This document shows positions 18,061 through 25,811 of a stretch of 64,000 nt of DNA, piece by piece (positions within the stretch are counted from its first letter, which is position 1; every line of letters begins with the position of its first letter). The position numbers and the translations under genes were made by a program. The notes beneath the pieces were generated by a model. It was not told the DNA's origin. It saw only the letters and a list, made by a program, of their open reading frames with translations, and ran no database searches. Origin of the DNA: Geodermatophilus siccatus (lineage in GTDB: Bacteria; Actinomycetota; Actinomycetes; Mycobacteriales; Geodermatophilaceae); assembly GCF_900103785.1 (NCBI RefSeq), contig NZ_FNHE01000004.1, forward strand, positions 124,001 through 188,000, in the 5' to 3' direction.

Positions 18061-18213
18061 GACAGGTGGGGACTCGGCGCCACGCGGATGGTCCTGCTGG
18101 CGCTCGCGGCCGTCGTGGGCGCACTGGGCCTCGTCCCCGGCAGGTCGACCCGGCGGCGGGGCGCCGTGCACCTGCTCTTCGCCGCCTCCCCGTTCCCCGC
18201 CGTCAGCCCATGA
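18061..18213 (+). pseudogene. Remnant resembling the C-terminus of a ChaA-type Ca2+/H+ antiporter
   Basis: In one frame, about 50 residues read WGLGATRMVLLALAAVVGAL, then GLVPGRSTRRRGAVHLLFAASP, ending in a TGA. The helix followed by PGR-x-T-x-x-x-GAVHLL-FAA looks like the last helices of CAX/ChaA exchangers. Nothing upstream continues it, because the antiporter stop intervenes. I read it as a leftover of a deleted gene, without a database check. Confidence 0.35.
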
Positions 18214-18706
18214 CCAGCCGCTGGACAGTGGACGGGGGGGCAGGACGGCTTGCGGCCGACGGTGATGGCCGGGCTGCCGAACGGGGGTCGGCACGGTGAC
18301 CGAGGGGAGTCCCGCGTCCACCAGCGACTGCTGGGCCCCGACGTCGTCGAGGGCCGTGACCTCCTGCTGGCGGAGCACGACCCGGTCGGCTGCGGGGCTG
18401 GCCGCCCGGACCCGCGCGGCGAGGGCGAGCACCCGCGGGCGCCAGGAACACCGCACACCTCCGATGAGCGAACGGCGTCATCGGCGCGCGGCACCCCCGA
18501 TCGGTTGCTTTCGCCTCTTGACCCCCTCCGCAGCCGGCGTGACCGTCTCCAGTGCCCGACGGGGCAGCCTCGCCACGCTGCTGCAACTCGAGAACAGGGA
18601 TCTCTTCCACACCTCGTGCGGGTGCCCGCGCGCCCCCGCAGGGCCCGGGCGGCGACAGTTCCCCACCAGGTCCTGTAGGCCTCGTGGATCCAGAGGAGGT
18701 TCTGCC
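18214..18706. other. Degenerate intergenic region
   Basis: About 490 bases before the methyltransferase gene. A minus-strand stretch around 18300-18460 reads LALAARVRAASPAADRVVLR then QQEVTALDDVGAQ, which has a methyltransferase flavour but no complete domain or clear start. The base pattern is less regular than in flanking genes. Only the last ~20 bases (GGAGG before the ATG) have an evident role. Confidence 0.4.
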
Positions 18707-19762
18707 ATGACCCTCGACGAGAACAAGCTCAACGAGCTCCTCGGCCGCTTCGTCATCGACGTGGGCGGGAGCTACCACGCGCTGAGCGCCGTCCTCGGTG
18801 ATCGGCTGGGGCTGTACCGGGCGCTGCAGAGCACCATGCCGGCCACCTCCCAGGAGGTGGCCGCCCAAGCGGGCGTTGCCGAGCGCTACGTGCGCGAGTG
18901 GCTGGCCGGTCAGGCCGCCGGGGGCTACGTCACCTACGACCCGGCCGACGGCCGCTACTCCCTCACCGAGGAGCAGGCGTTCCTCCTCGCGGACACGGCC
19001 GGGATGCAGGCGGCCTCCGCCTTCCACTGTCCGGTCGCGGTCGCCAAGAACATCGAACGGATCACCGAGGCGGCCCGCACCGGGGGCGGCTTCCCGTGGC
19101 ACGACCACGACCCTGCGCTGTTCGAGGGCGTCGAGCGGTTCTTCCGCCCGGGGTACGCGATGAACCTCGTCTCCTCGTGGATCCCCGCTCTCGACGGCGT
19201 CGAGGCCAAGCTGAGGGCCGGGGCCCGGGTGGCCGATCTCGGATGCGGACACGGGTCCTCGACCCTGCTGCTGGCCAACGCCTTCCCCGCCTCGGAGATC
19301 GTCGGCTTCGACTACCACCCGGCGTCGGTGGACGTCGCGCGCAAGCGGTCGGTCGAGGCCGGGCTCGCTGACCGGGTCTCCTTCGAAGTCGCATCCGCCT
19401 CGGACTTCCCCGGCACGGACTACGACCTGGTGACGATCTTCGACGCACTCCACGACATGTCCGACCCGCTGGGCGCAGCCAGGCACGTCCGCGAGGTGCT
19501 GAAGGATGACGGGACCCTCCTCCTCGTGGAGCCGATGGCCGGTGACCGGGTCGAGGACAACCTCAACCCGGTGGGACGGCTCTACTACGGGGCCTCGACG
19601 GTCCTCTGCGTGGCGCACTCCATGTCGGCGGAACCCCGGACCGCCCTCGGCGCGCAGGCGGGTGAGGCGAGGTTGACCGAACTCCTGCACGACGCCGGGT
19701 TCGGCTCGGTCCGGCGCGCGGCGGAGACCCCCTTCAACATCGTGCTGGAGGCCCGCGCCTGA
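18707..19762 (+). CDS. Class I SAM-dependent methyltransferase with N-terminal winged-helix domain
   Basis: 351 residues. The N-terminal ~95 residues are a winged-helix dimerisation region (TSQEVAAQAGVAERYVREWL, YSLTEEQAFLLA). The Rossmann methyltransferase domain has motif I VADLGCGHGSSTLLLANAFP with a following acidic FDYHP, and DLVTIFDALHDMSDP. The layout is that of actinobacterial regulator-like methyltransferases such as Rv2258c. Substrate unknown. The ATG has GGAGG 7 bases upstream. It stands alone in an otherwise decayed region, which fits acquisition or loss of neighbours. Confidence 0.85.
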   Translation: MTLDENKLNELLGRFVIDVGGSYHALSAVLGDRLGLYRALQSTMPATSQEVAAQAGVAERYVREWLAGQAAGGYVTYDPADGRYSLTEEQAFLLADTAGMQAASAFHCPVAVAKNIERITEAARTGGGFPWHDHDPALFEGVERFFRPGYAMNLVSSWIPALDGVEAKLRAGARVADLGCGHGSSTLLLANAFPASEIVGFDYHPASVDVARKRSVEAGLADRVSFEVASASDFPGTDYDLVTIFDALHDMSDPLGAARHVREVLKDDGTLLLVEPMAGDRVEDNLNPVGRLYYGASTVLCVAHSMSAEPRTALGAQAGEARLTELLHDAGFGSVRRAAETPFNIVLEARA

Positions 19763-19980
19763 TCCTGCTCATCGGTTGCACCCGCGGGACAGAGGTGGGC
19801 AGTCGCGCCAAGCCGGGGCACCACCTGCTCGGCGGTGCCCCGATGTCGGAGTGTGGCTCCTGGCCGATCCGCGACAGGGCCTCCGACCAGAGGTCCGGCC
19901 GGGAGGGCCCGATGCCCGTCGAGGGACAGCCCCGCCGGCGGACGGTGGCGATGGGGTCGCTCCACGGCACCATCTCCGGT
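19763..19980. other. Intergenic sequence before the duplicated HhH gene start
   Basis: With the fragment at 19981-20097 and the bases to 20155 this makes about 390 bases between two intact genes. I see no gene, repeat-family copy or clear promoter in the first 218 bases. Confidence 0.4.
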
Positions 19981-20097
19981 GTGCCGACCCCCCGCATCAC
20001 CCAGGACACCGCCGCCGACGAGCTGCTGAGCCGCGACCCGCCGGCCCTGCTCCTCGGGATGCTGTTCGACCAGCACATGCGTCAACGGGGCAGCTGA
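19981..20097 (+). pseudogene. Truncated duplicate of the 5' end of the HhH-GPD gene at 21055
   Basis: Encodes ITQDTAADELLSRDPPALLL then GMLFDQ, after which similarity stops and a short unrelated tail ends at TGA. The DNA matches 21055-21148 with about 6 mismatches in 94 bases. With the intact gene it forms direct repeats flanking the DHFR-family gene. Confidence 0.8.
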
Positions 20098-20155
20098 ACG
20101 CAGGAGCGACCACGCCCACAGGCACCGCATCCGGCGTCCCGTCGGGGCTGTCGTG

Positions 20156-20800
20156 TCACCTGCGCCAGAACAGGTGGTGCGTCACGCCGCTCGGGCTGGG
20201 CACGACGTCGAGGTGGAAGCGGTCGAGCAGCTCGTCGGGTGAGGTCCAGAGCCGTACGCCGGAGCCGATCTCCACCGGTGCGACCGCCACGTGCATGGTG
20301 TCGACGAGGTCGGCGTCGAGGAACTGCCGGATGACGGTGGCCCCGCCGCCGAGTCGGACGTCCCGGCCCTGGGCCGCCTCCCGCGCCCGGCCGAGGACCG
20401 TGGCCGGGTCGGCGTCGACGAAGTGGAACGTGGTGTCGGAGAGCGCGAACGACGGGCGCGGATGGTGGGTCATCACGAACACAGGGGTGTGGAATGGCGG
20501 CTCGGCACCCCACCAGCCCTGCCACTCGTGGTCCTCCCAGGGGCCACGCTGAGGACCGAACTTGTTGCGGCCCATGATCTCGGCGCCGATGTTGTGGGCG
20601 AAGTCCCGGGTGAAGTAGTCGTCGAGCCCGCGGCTGCCGCCGGGATCGGTGCGGTTGGGCCAGCTCGCCGTGGCGCCGGCCCAGGCGAACAGGAGCCCGG
20701 GGTCGGCGTGGCCGAACGGCCTCTCCAGGCTCTGGTGCTCACCCGCTCCGAATCCGTCACTCGAGACGGTGAAGTTCTGGACTCTGAGCAGCTGGTCCAC
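20156..20800 (-). CDS. Dihydrofolate-reductase family protein (RibD C-terminal-like)
   Basis: 214 residues with the RibD_C/DHFR-like fold: LRVQNFTVSSDGFGAG at the N-terminus, EIMGRNKFGP near residue 75, VFVMTHHPRPSF, and the nucleotide-binding LGGGATVIRQFLDADLVD. These stand-alone proteins are presumed NADPH-dependent reductases, but substrates are mostly unknown and few are true DHFRs. The GTG at 20800 is preceded by GGAGGAG. It is flanked by a truncated and a full copy of the HhH-GPD gene start, suggesting insertion or duplication at this site. Confidence 0.85.
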   Translation of the reverse strand: MDQLLRVQNFTVSSDGFGAGEHQSLERPFGHADPGLLFAWAGATASWPNRTDPGGSRGLDDYFTRDFAHNIGAEIMGRNKFGPQRGPWEDHEWQGWWGAEPPFHTPVFVMTHHPRPSFALSDTTFHFVDADPATVLGRAREAAQGRDVRLGGGATVIRQFLDADLVDTMHVAVAPVEIGSGVRLWTSPDELLDRFHLDVVPSPSGVTHHLFWRR

Positions 20801-21054
20801 GTGGCTCCTCCTCGCGCGGTCGATGACAGGTGGACCGTCGGTCAGCGGGGAACTCATCGCCGCGCGGGAATGCAGGGGGTACCGGGCTGCGGCCGGCGAT
20901 GCCCGAGCTGAGAACCCACGATGCGGCCTGCCCGGCGGGAAGGACGCCGCGTCGGCCGCCGGGCTCTCGCAGCCGAGCGGCTCCACCAGGGCTGGCGGTG
21001 GCCGCCACAGCGGCCAGACGTCGTCCTCCGGGCGGGTGCGGCAGGATCGCGAGC

Positions 21055-21639
21055 GTGCCGACCCTGCGCCTGACCCAGGACACCGCCGCCGACGAGCTGC
21101 TGAGCCGCGACCCGCTGGCCCTGCTCCTCGGCATGCTGTTCGACCAGCAGTTCCCCATGGAACGCGCCTTCGCCGGCCCCCGGCTGCTGGCCGACCGCAT
21201 GGGCGTCGACCGGCTCTCGGCAGCCGACCTCGCCGACGCCGACCCCGAGCAGGTGACCGCCTGGTTCCAGGGTCCACCGGCGGTCCACCGCTACCCGGGG
21301 TCGATGGCCGGCCGCGCCCAGGCGGTGTGCCGGCTGCTGGTCGAGCGCTACGACGGCCGCGCCGAGGCGCTGTGGACCGACGTCCCCGACGGCGCCACCT
21401 TGCTGCGACGGGTGGGGGAGCTGCCCGGTTTCGGCGCGCAGAAGGCGCGGATCTTCGTCGCGCTGCTCGGCAAGCAGTACGGCGTGACCCCGCCGGGCTG
21501 GCGGGAGGCCGCCGGCGACTACGGCCAGGAGGGCTCCCGGCGGTCGGTCGCGGACATCACCGGGCCCGAGTCGCTGGCCGAGGTGCGGGCGTTCAAGCAG
21601 GAGGCCAAGCGCGCGGCGAAGGCGGCCGTGACCTCCTGA
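21055..21639 (+). CDS. HhH-GPD-type base-excision DNA repair protein
   Basis: 194 residues. N-terminal LLGMLFDQQFPMERAFAGP, then a helix-hairpin-helix with its Gly-rich turn in LPGFGAQKARIFVALLGKQY, as in AlkA/Nth-type glycosylases. No 4Fe-4S cysteine cluster is visible. The expected role is removal of damaged bases. The GTG has CAGGAT 7 bases upstream, suggesting a leaderless mRNA. The first ~94 bases are duplicated at 19981. Confidence 0.85.
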   Translation: MPTLRLTQDTAADELLSRDPLALLLGMLFDQQFPMERAFAGPRLLADRMGVDRLSAADLADADPEQVTAWFQGPPAVHRYPGSMAGRAQAVCRLLVERYDGRAEALWTDVPDGATLLRRVGELPGFGAQKARIFVALLGKQYGVTPPGWREAAGDYGQEGSRRSVADITGPESLAEVRAFKQEAKRAAKAAVTS

Positions 21640-21796
21640 GACGGGGTGCCGGGGCGCCTGCATCGTGCGCGATCCGGTGGCACGATGGGCGGCAGACCCC
21701 GGGCTGTGCGGGGACCTGGACGCCGTCGGGACGTCGGCGCCGCAGCCCGTGGAGGGGATCCGTCGTCCGGGGAGGACGGCGGAGGGGAGGAAGCCC

Positions 21797-22138
21797 GTGG
21801 CCTCGAGCCAGCAGCCCGCGCGATCCCGCCGGCCGGAGCCGGTGCTCATCACCGAGGCAGCACCGAGCCTGGCCGAGCAGCACGCCGCCCGGAAGAAGCG
21901 CTACGTGATCACCATGGCCGTCCGTGGGGTGAGCCTGGTTCTGGCGGCGGTCTTCTACCAGACGCTGTGGCTGGCGATCATCTTCGCCGCACTCGGCACC
22001 GTGTTGCCGTGGATCGCGGTCATGATGGCCAACGACCGGCCGCCGAAGAAGAAGCTCGACGTGAACCGCTACACGCCGCCGCGTCCGGACCGCATCCTGG
22101 AGAACCCCGCGCGCCCGGGCCGGGTCATCGAGCACTGA
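21797..22138 (+). CDS. DUF3099 membrane protein
   Basis: 113 residues: VLITEAAPSLAEQHAARKKR, two hydrophobic helices at about 43-63 and 66-83, then a basic C-terminal tail (PPKKKLDVNRYTPP). This matches the small actinobacterial DUF3099 family of unknown function. The GTG at 21797 follows GGAGGGGAGGAAG; the longer frame to 21665 has no family similarity. A hairpin repeat starts right after the stop. Confidence 0.8.
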   Translation: MASSQQPARSRRPEPVLITEAAPSLAEQHAARKKRYVITMAVRGVSLVLAAVFYQTLWLAIIFAALGTVLPWIAVMMANDRPPKKKLDVNRYTPPRPDRILENPARPGRVIEH

Positions 22139-22140
22139 AG

Positions 22141-22228
22141 CAGGACCCCCTGCCCCCGCCCCTCGGCTCCCTCCAGGGCACCACCGCGAGCTGGCGACCG
22201 GTGGGGCGGAAGGGGTCCTTCCGCCTGC
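22141..22228. repeat. Dispersed 3'-end hairpin element, copy 4 (interrupted)
   Basis: Left arm CAGGACCCCCTGCCCCCGCC starts just after the DUF3099 stop. A right part with GGGGTCCTTCC and CCTGCAGGGGGCC reaches the stop side of the converging kinase gene. The middle is longer than in other copies. Confidence 0.55.
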
Positions 22229-22236
22229 AGGGGGCC

Positions 22237-23106
22237 TCACCGGGCACCGGGCCGGGCGACCACGACCGCGGCCCGCGCCAGGCCGGCCTCCAGCGCGGCT
22301 GCCGGGTCGCCGTCCGGGGCGGCCAGCCAGACCGACAGCAGCCCGGCGGTGAACGCGTCGCCCGCGCCGGTCGTGTCGACCACCGTCGCCGGGTGCGCCG
22401 GGCGGTGCACCAGCCGGTTCCCGGCGGCCCACAGCGCCCCCTCGGCGCCCAGCGTCACGACGGCGACCGGGTGGCGGGTCGTCAGCGCCCGTGCGGCCGC
22501 CGCGGGGTCGGCGCAGCCGGTGAGCAGCCGCGCCTCGTCGGCGTTGGGCAGCACGAGCGTGGCCGCCGCGGTGTCGGCCAGCCAGCGCTCGACGCCGTAG
22601 GCGGCCAGCGGTCCGGTGGACGCCGGGTCGATCGACACCGTGCAGCCGGCCGCGCGGGCGGCCGCCAGCGCGGCCAGCCCCGCGGCGCGCGGACCGGGCG
22701 CGAAGAGGGTGTAGCCGGACAGGTGCAGGTGCCGACGCGGCGGGGGGACGTCGTCCGGCGCGAGCGCGAGGTTGGCGGCGCGGTCGGCCAGCATGCTGCG
22801 CTGCCCGCCCGGCTCGACCAGGCTGACGATGGTGCCGGTGGCCGTGCCCGGGACGACGCGGACGGCCGGCGCCACCCCGGCGGCGGCCAGCTCGGCGACC
22901 AGGCCGGTCCCGGCGCCGTCGTCCCCCACGCACCCGGCGAAGGTGACCGGCGTGCCCAGCCGGGCGAGGTGGACGGCGACGTTCGCCCCGGCACCCCCGC
23001 CGTGGCTGCGGATCGACGCCGGCCGGTCGGAGCCGGGGGCGGGGTCGCCGTGGAGCAGCACGACGACGTCGGTGGCCAGGTCGCCGACGACCACGACGTC
23101 GGGCAC
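22237..23106 (-). CDS. PfkB-family carbohydrate kinase, probable pseudouridine kinase
   Basis: 289 residues of the ribokinase fold: SHGGGAGANVAVHLARLG and FAGCVGDDGAG near the N-terminus, and the catalytic-base/anion-hole motif VDTTGAGDAFTAGLL near residue 245. It starts 2 bases after the psuG stop, so the pair is an operon. Next to psuG the likely substrate is pseudouridine, giving pseudouridine 5'-phosphate; the fold alone would also allow other nucleosides or sugars. Confidence 0.82.
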   Translation of the reverse strand: MPDVVVVGDLATDVVVLLHGDPAPGSDRPASIRSHGGGAGANVAVHLARLGTPVTFAGCVGDDGAGTGLVAELAAAGVAPAVRVVPGTATGTIVSLVEPGGQRSMLADRAANLALAPDDVPPPRRHLHLSGYTLFAPGPRAAGLAALAAARAAGCTVSIDPASTGPLAAYGVERWLADTAAATLVLPNADEARLLTGCADPAAAARALTTRHPVAVVTLGAEGALWAAGNRLVHRPAHPATVVDTTGAGDAFTAGLLSVWLAAPDGDPAAALEAGLARAAVVVARPGAR

Positions 23107-23108
23107 GG

Positions 23109-24059
23109 TCAGCGCGGGACGCCGGCCAGGGCGGCGGCGATCCGGCCGGCCAGCTCCGCGTTGCGCAGCACCAGCCGCACGTTGACCGCCAGGGTGGCGC
23201 CCTCGCTGGCCCGGTGCAGGTGGTCGAGCACGAACGGCGTCACCGCCTTGCCGCGCACCCCCGCCCGCGCCGCCGCGGCCAGGGCGTCGGCGATCACCCG
23301 GTCGTGCAGCGCGGGGTCGAGCTGCTCGTCGTCGGGCAGCGGGTTGGCGACCACCACGCCGCCGGGGGCCAGGCCGCGCCGGGTGGCGAGCACGGCCGCG
23401 GCCTCCTCCGGCGAGGACACCGCCCAGTCCACCGTCGAGCCGGAGTCGGCGACGTAGAAGCCGGGGAAGGTCGTCGTCCGGTAGCCGACGACGGTGACCG
23501 ACAGCGACTCCAGCCGCTCGAGCGTCGCGGGGACGTCGAGGATCGACTTCACCCCGGCGCAGACCACGAGCACCGGCGTGCGCGACAGCGTGGTGAGGTC
23601 CGCGGACTCGTCGAAGGTGTCCGCCGCCTCGCGGTGCACGCCGCCGAGGCCGCCGGTGGCGAAGACGCCGATGCCCGCGGCGGCGGCCAGCAGGGCGGTG
23701 CTCGAGACCGTCGTCGCCCCGCTGCGGCCCAGGGCCAGGGCCACGGGCAGGTCCCGGACGGCGAGCTTGGCCAGGTCGGAGTCGGCGCAGACCCGGTCGA
23801 GCTCGTCGGCGGTCAGGCCGACGTGCGGCGCGCCGTCCAGGACGGCGACGGTGGCCGGAACCGCCCCGCCGGTCCGCACGGCCGCCTCCACCTCGTCGGC
23901 CGCGGCCCGGTTGTCCGGCCGGGGCAGGCCGTGGGCGAGCAGGGTGCTCTCCAGCGCCACGACCGGCCGGCCGGCGGCCAGCGCCTCGGCGACCTCGGGG
24001 GAGAGCACGGGCGCGGGGGACGTCGGCGCGGCGGGCGCGCCGGAGGAGGGCAGCTGCAC
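23109..24059 (-). CDS. psuG: Pseudouridine-5'-phosphate glycosidase
   Basis: 316 residues with the family core: RPVVALESTLLAHGLPRPDN near residue 30, TVSSTALLAAAAGIGVFATG, GGLGGVHREAADTFDESADL and CAGVKSILDVPATLE, the last holding the catalytic lysine region. It splits the C-C bond of pseudouridine 5'-phosphate to uracil and ribose 5-phosphate, usually after a PfkB kinase, here the next gene. No pseudouridine transporter is next to it. The GTG start has CATGAT 6 bases upstream, suggesting a leaderless mRNA. Confidence 0.93.
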   Translation of the reverse strand: MQLPSSGAPAAPTSPAPVLSPEVAEALAAGRPVVALESTLLAHGLPRPDNRAAADEVEAAVRTGGAVPATVAVLDGAPHVGLTADELDRVCADSDLAKLAVRDLPVALALGRSGATTVSSTALLAAAAGIGVFATGGLGGVHREAADTFDESADLTTLSRTPVLVVCAGVKSILDVPATLERLESLSVTVVGYRTTTFPGFYVADSGSTVDWAVSSPEEAAAVLATRRGLAPGGVVVANPLPDDEQLDPALHDRVIADALAAAARAGVRGKAVTPFVLDHLHRASEGATLAVNVRLVLRNAELAGRIAAALAGVPR

Positions 24060-24136
24060 CCTGCCATCATGGGGGGCAGGGGAGCACCGCCCAGGAAGCG
24101 CCTCCCGGACCCGTCCCCGACCCGAGGGAGCACCGC

Positions 24137-24367
24137 GTGAGCAGCACCGACCTCCTCGAGAAGCCCGACGTCCGCGAGGGCGACACCGGCAACGCCAACG
24201 AGGTCTTCCACTACGTGCGCAAGAACAAGATCGCCGAGAGTGCGGTCATGGGCACGATGGTCGAGGCCCTGTGCGGCGAGGTCTTCCCGGTGACCAAGAG
24301 CCCGAAGCCGGGCAGCCCGGTGTGCCCGGCCTGCAAGGAGATCTACGAGCAGCTCCGCAAGGACTGA
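24137..24367 (+). CDS. DUF3039 family protein
   Basis: 76 residues: VFHYVRKNKIAESAVMGTMV, then ALCGEVFPVTKSPKPGSPVC and PACKEIYEQL. One early Cys and a CPAC pair resemble a zinc knuckle. It matches the small, well-conserved actinobacterial DUF3039 family of unknown function. The GTG start follows GGGAGCACCGC. It is divergent from psuG and followed at once by a hairpin repeat. Confidence 0.87.
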   Translation: MSSTDLLEKPDVREGDTGNANEVFHYVRKNKIAESAVMGTMVEALCGEVFPVTKSPKPGSPVCPACKEIYEQLRKD

Positions 24368-24369
24368 GG

Positions 24370-24428
24370 AAGGACCCCTCCGCCCCGCACCGCTCGCACG
24401 CTCGCGGCGGGACCCTGCAGAGGGGCCG
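24370..24428. repeat. Dispersed 3'-end hairpin element, copy 5
   Basis: AAGGACCCCTCCGCCCC, CGCTCGCGGCGGG and CCCTGCAGAGGGGCC directly after the DUF3039 stop; probable terminator. Confidence 0.65.
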
Positions 24429-24601
24429 TTCCCGTACGTCACCACGCTCGGCGCGCTTCCGCGATGATCGTGGAGGCCGGGTGGCGACGCGCCGTCCGGA
24501 TCCGGTGTGTCGTCTCCGCACCTCCCTGATCGTCGCGGGGAGCGTCCCGGGCCGGGGGACGGCACCCGGCCGCGGTGTCGGCCGGGAGGCCGGCGATGGG
24601 C

Positions 24602-25669
24602 TCAGTCCTGCAGCTCGCGGGCGCGCTCGAGCTTGGCCGCTCGCCGGGCCTGGCTGCGGCGCTGGTGCCGGCGCAGCGGTGCCGGCCAGCGGGACTGGAT
24701 CGTCGCGTTGAGCTCGGCGCCCAGCAGCACCGACATCCCGAAGAAGAAGCAGAACAGCAGGACGGCGATCGGGGTCGCCAGCGCTCCGTAGGGCAGCGTC
24801 GTGGTGAGGATGTCGGCCACGTAGGCGCGGGTGGCCAGCGCCGCGACGACGAAGAAGGCGACGGCCAGCACGGTCCCGGGCAGGTGCCGGTGCCAGGGCA
24901 GCCGCCGCGGCAGCACCACGTGGTAGAAGCTCGTCAGCGCCAGGAGCAGGCCGATGAGCACCACCGGCCAGTAGACGGCGTTCACCAGCACCATCGCGGT
25001 GCCCCGCCAGTCGGCCGGCAGCAGCGAGACCAGCACCCCTCGGCCGAGCACCAGCAGCGGGAGCGTGAGCACCGCCAGCAGCAGGCCGATGACGAACAGC
25101 CACAGCGCCTTCAGCCGGGTGCGGATCGGGCCGCGCACGTCGCGCTGGTCGTAGGCGATGACGACGGTGTTCATGAACGTCGCCGTCGCCGAGGAGCCGG
25201 CCCACAGCGACAGCAGGAAGCCGACGCTCACCAGGTCCAGCCGCCCCGAGCCGAGGATGTCGTCGAGCGTCGGCTGCACCAGCCCCTCGACGACGTCCGG
25301 CGTCAGCACCTCGGTGGAGGCCCGCACCAGTTCCGCCTCGATCTGGGCCACCGGGGCCTCGCCGATGAACGTGCCCAGGTAGCCCAGCGTGCCCAGCAGC
25401 CCGATCAGCAGCGGCGGCACCGAGAGGATCTGCCAGAACGCCGCCTCGGCGGAGAGCCCCAGGATGCGGTCGTGCCAGGCCTTGGCGACCGTGCGCCCGA
25501 GCACCTGCAGCGGCACCCGCAGCAGCGCGGGCCAGCCGTCCAGCCGTCCCCGCGCCGGCGGGGTCCCCACGCGGACGGCGGTGGCGCCCGCAGGCCGGTC
25601 GTCGTCGTCGGCACCGTCCTCGGGGTGTGCGGCGCCGGCCGGTCGGCCCCCGGGCAGGACGGTGCGCAC
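24602..25669 (-). CDS. YihY/virulence factor BrkB family membrane protein
   Basis: 355 residues with about six membrane helices: AAFWQILSVPPLLIGLLGTL, LVSVGFLLSLWAGSSATATF, LWLFVIGLLLAVLTLPLLVL, and PIAVLLFCFFFGMSVLLGAE at the C-terminal end. A basic tail (RRHQRRSQARRAAK) faces the cytoplasm. The family is not RNase BN, despite old annotations; function is unknown. I chose the GTG at 25669 because CACACT lies 6 bases upstream; a GTG at 25684 is possible. In mycobacteria a YihY protein also lies between ideR/sigB and sigA. Confidence 0.85.
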   Translation of the reverse strand: MRTVLPGGRPAGAAHPEDGADDDDRPAGATAVRVGTPPARGRLDGWPALLRVPLQVLGRTVAKAWHDRILGLSAEAAFWQILSVPPLLIGLLGTLGYLGTFIGEAPVAQIEAELVRASTEVLTPDVVEGLVQPTLDDILGSGRLDLVSVGFLLSLWAGSSATATFMNTVVIAYDQRDVRGPIRTRLKALWLFVIGLLLAVLTLPLLVLGRGVLVSLLPADWRGTAMVLVNAVYWPVVLIGLLLALTSFYHVVLPRRLPWHRHLPGTVLAVAFFVVAALATRAYVADILTTTLPYGALATPIAVLLFCFFFGMSVLLGAELNATIQSRWPAPLRRHQRRSQARRAAKLERARELQD

Positions 25670-25729
25670 CGTCCCAGTGTGCACGCCGGTCAGCCGGCCG
25701 ACCGGGCCCGCCTGCAGGATCTCGCCGCC

Positions 25730-25786
25730 GGCCCCGTCCCGGGGCTCGCCCCGAGCTCGCGAGGGGTGAGGAGGACGGGGTCCTCC
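25730..25786. repeat. Dispersed 3'-end hairpin element, copy 6
   Basis: GGCCCCGTCC at the left pairs with GGACGGGGTCC at the right, with the CGAGCTCGCGAG core between. It lies between the VanW gene 3' end and the YihY gene start. Confidence 0.65.
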
Positions 25787-25811
25787 CGTGGCCGGGGGCA
25801 GGGGTCCTGCC

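Noticed and set aside
18300..18460. Intact methyltransferase gene on the minus strand
   Set aside because: A short methyltransferase-like stretch is visible, but there is no SAM motif I, no plausible start and no continuing domain; at most a remnant.
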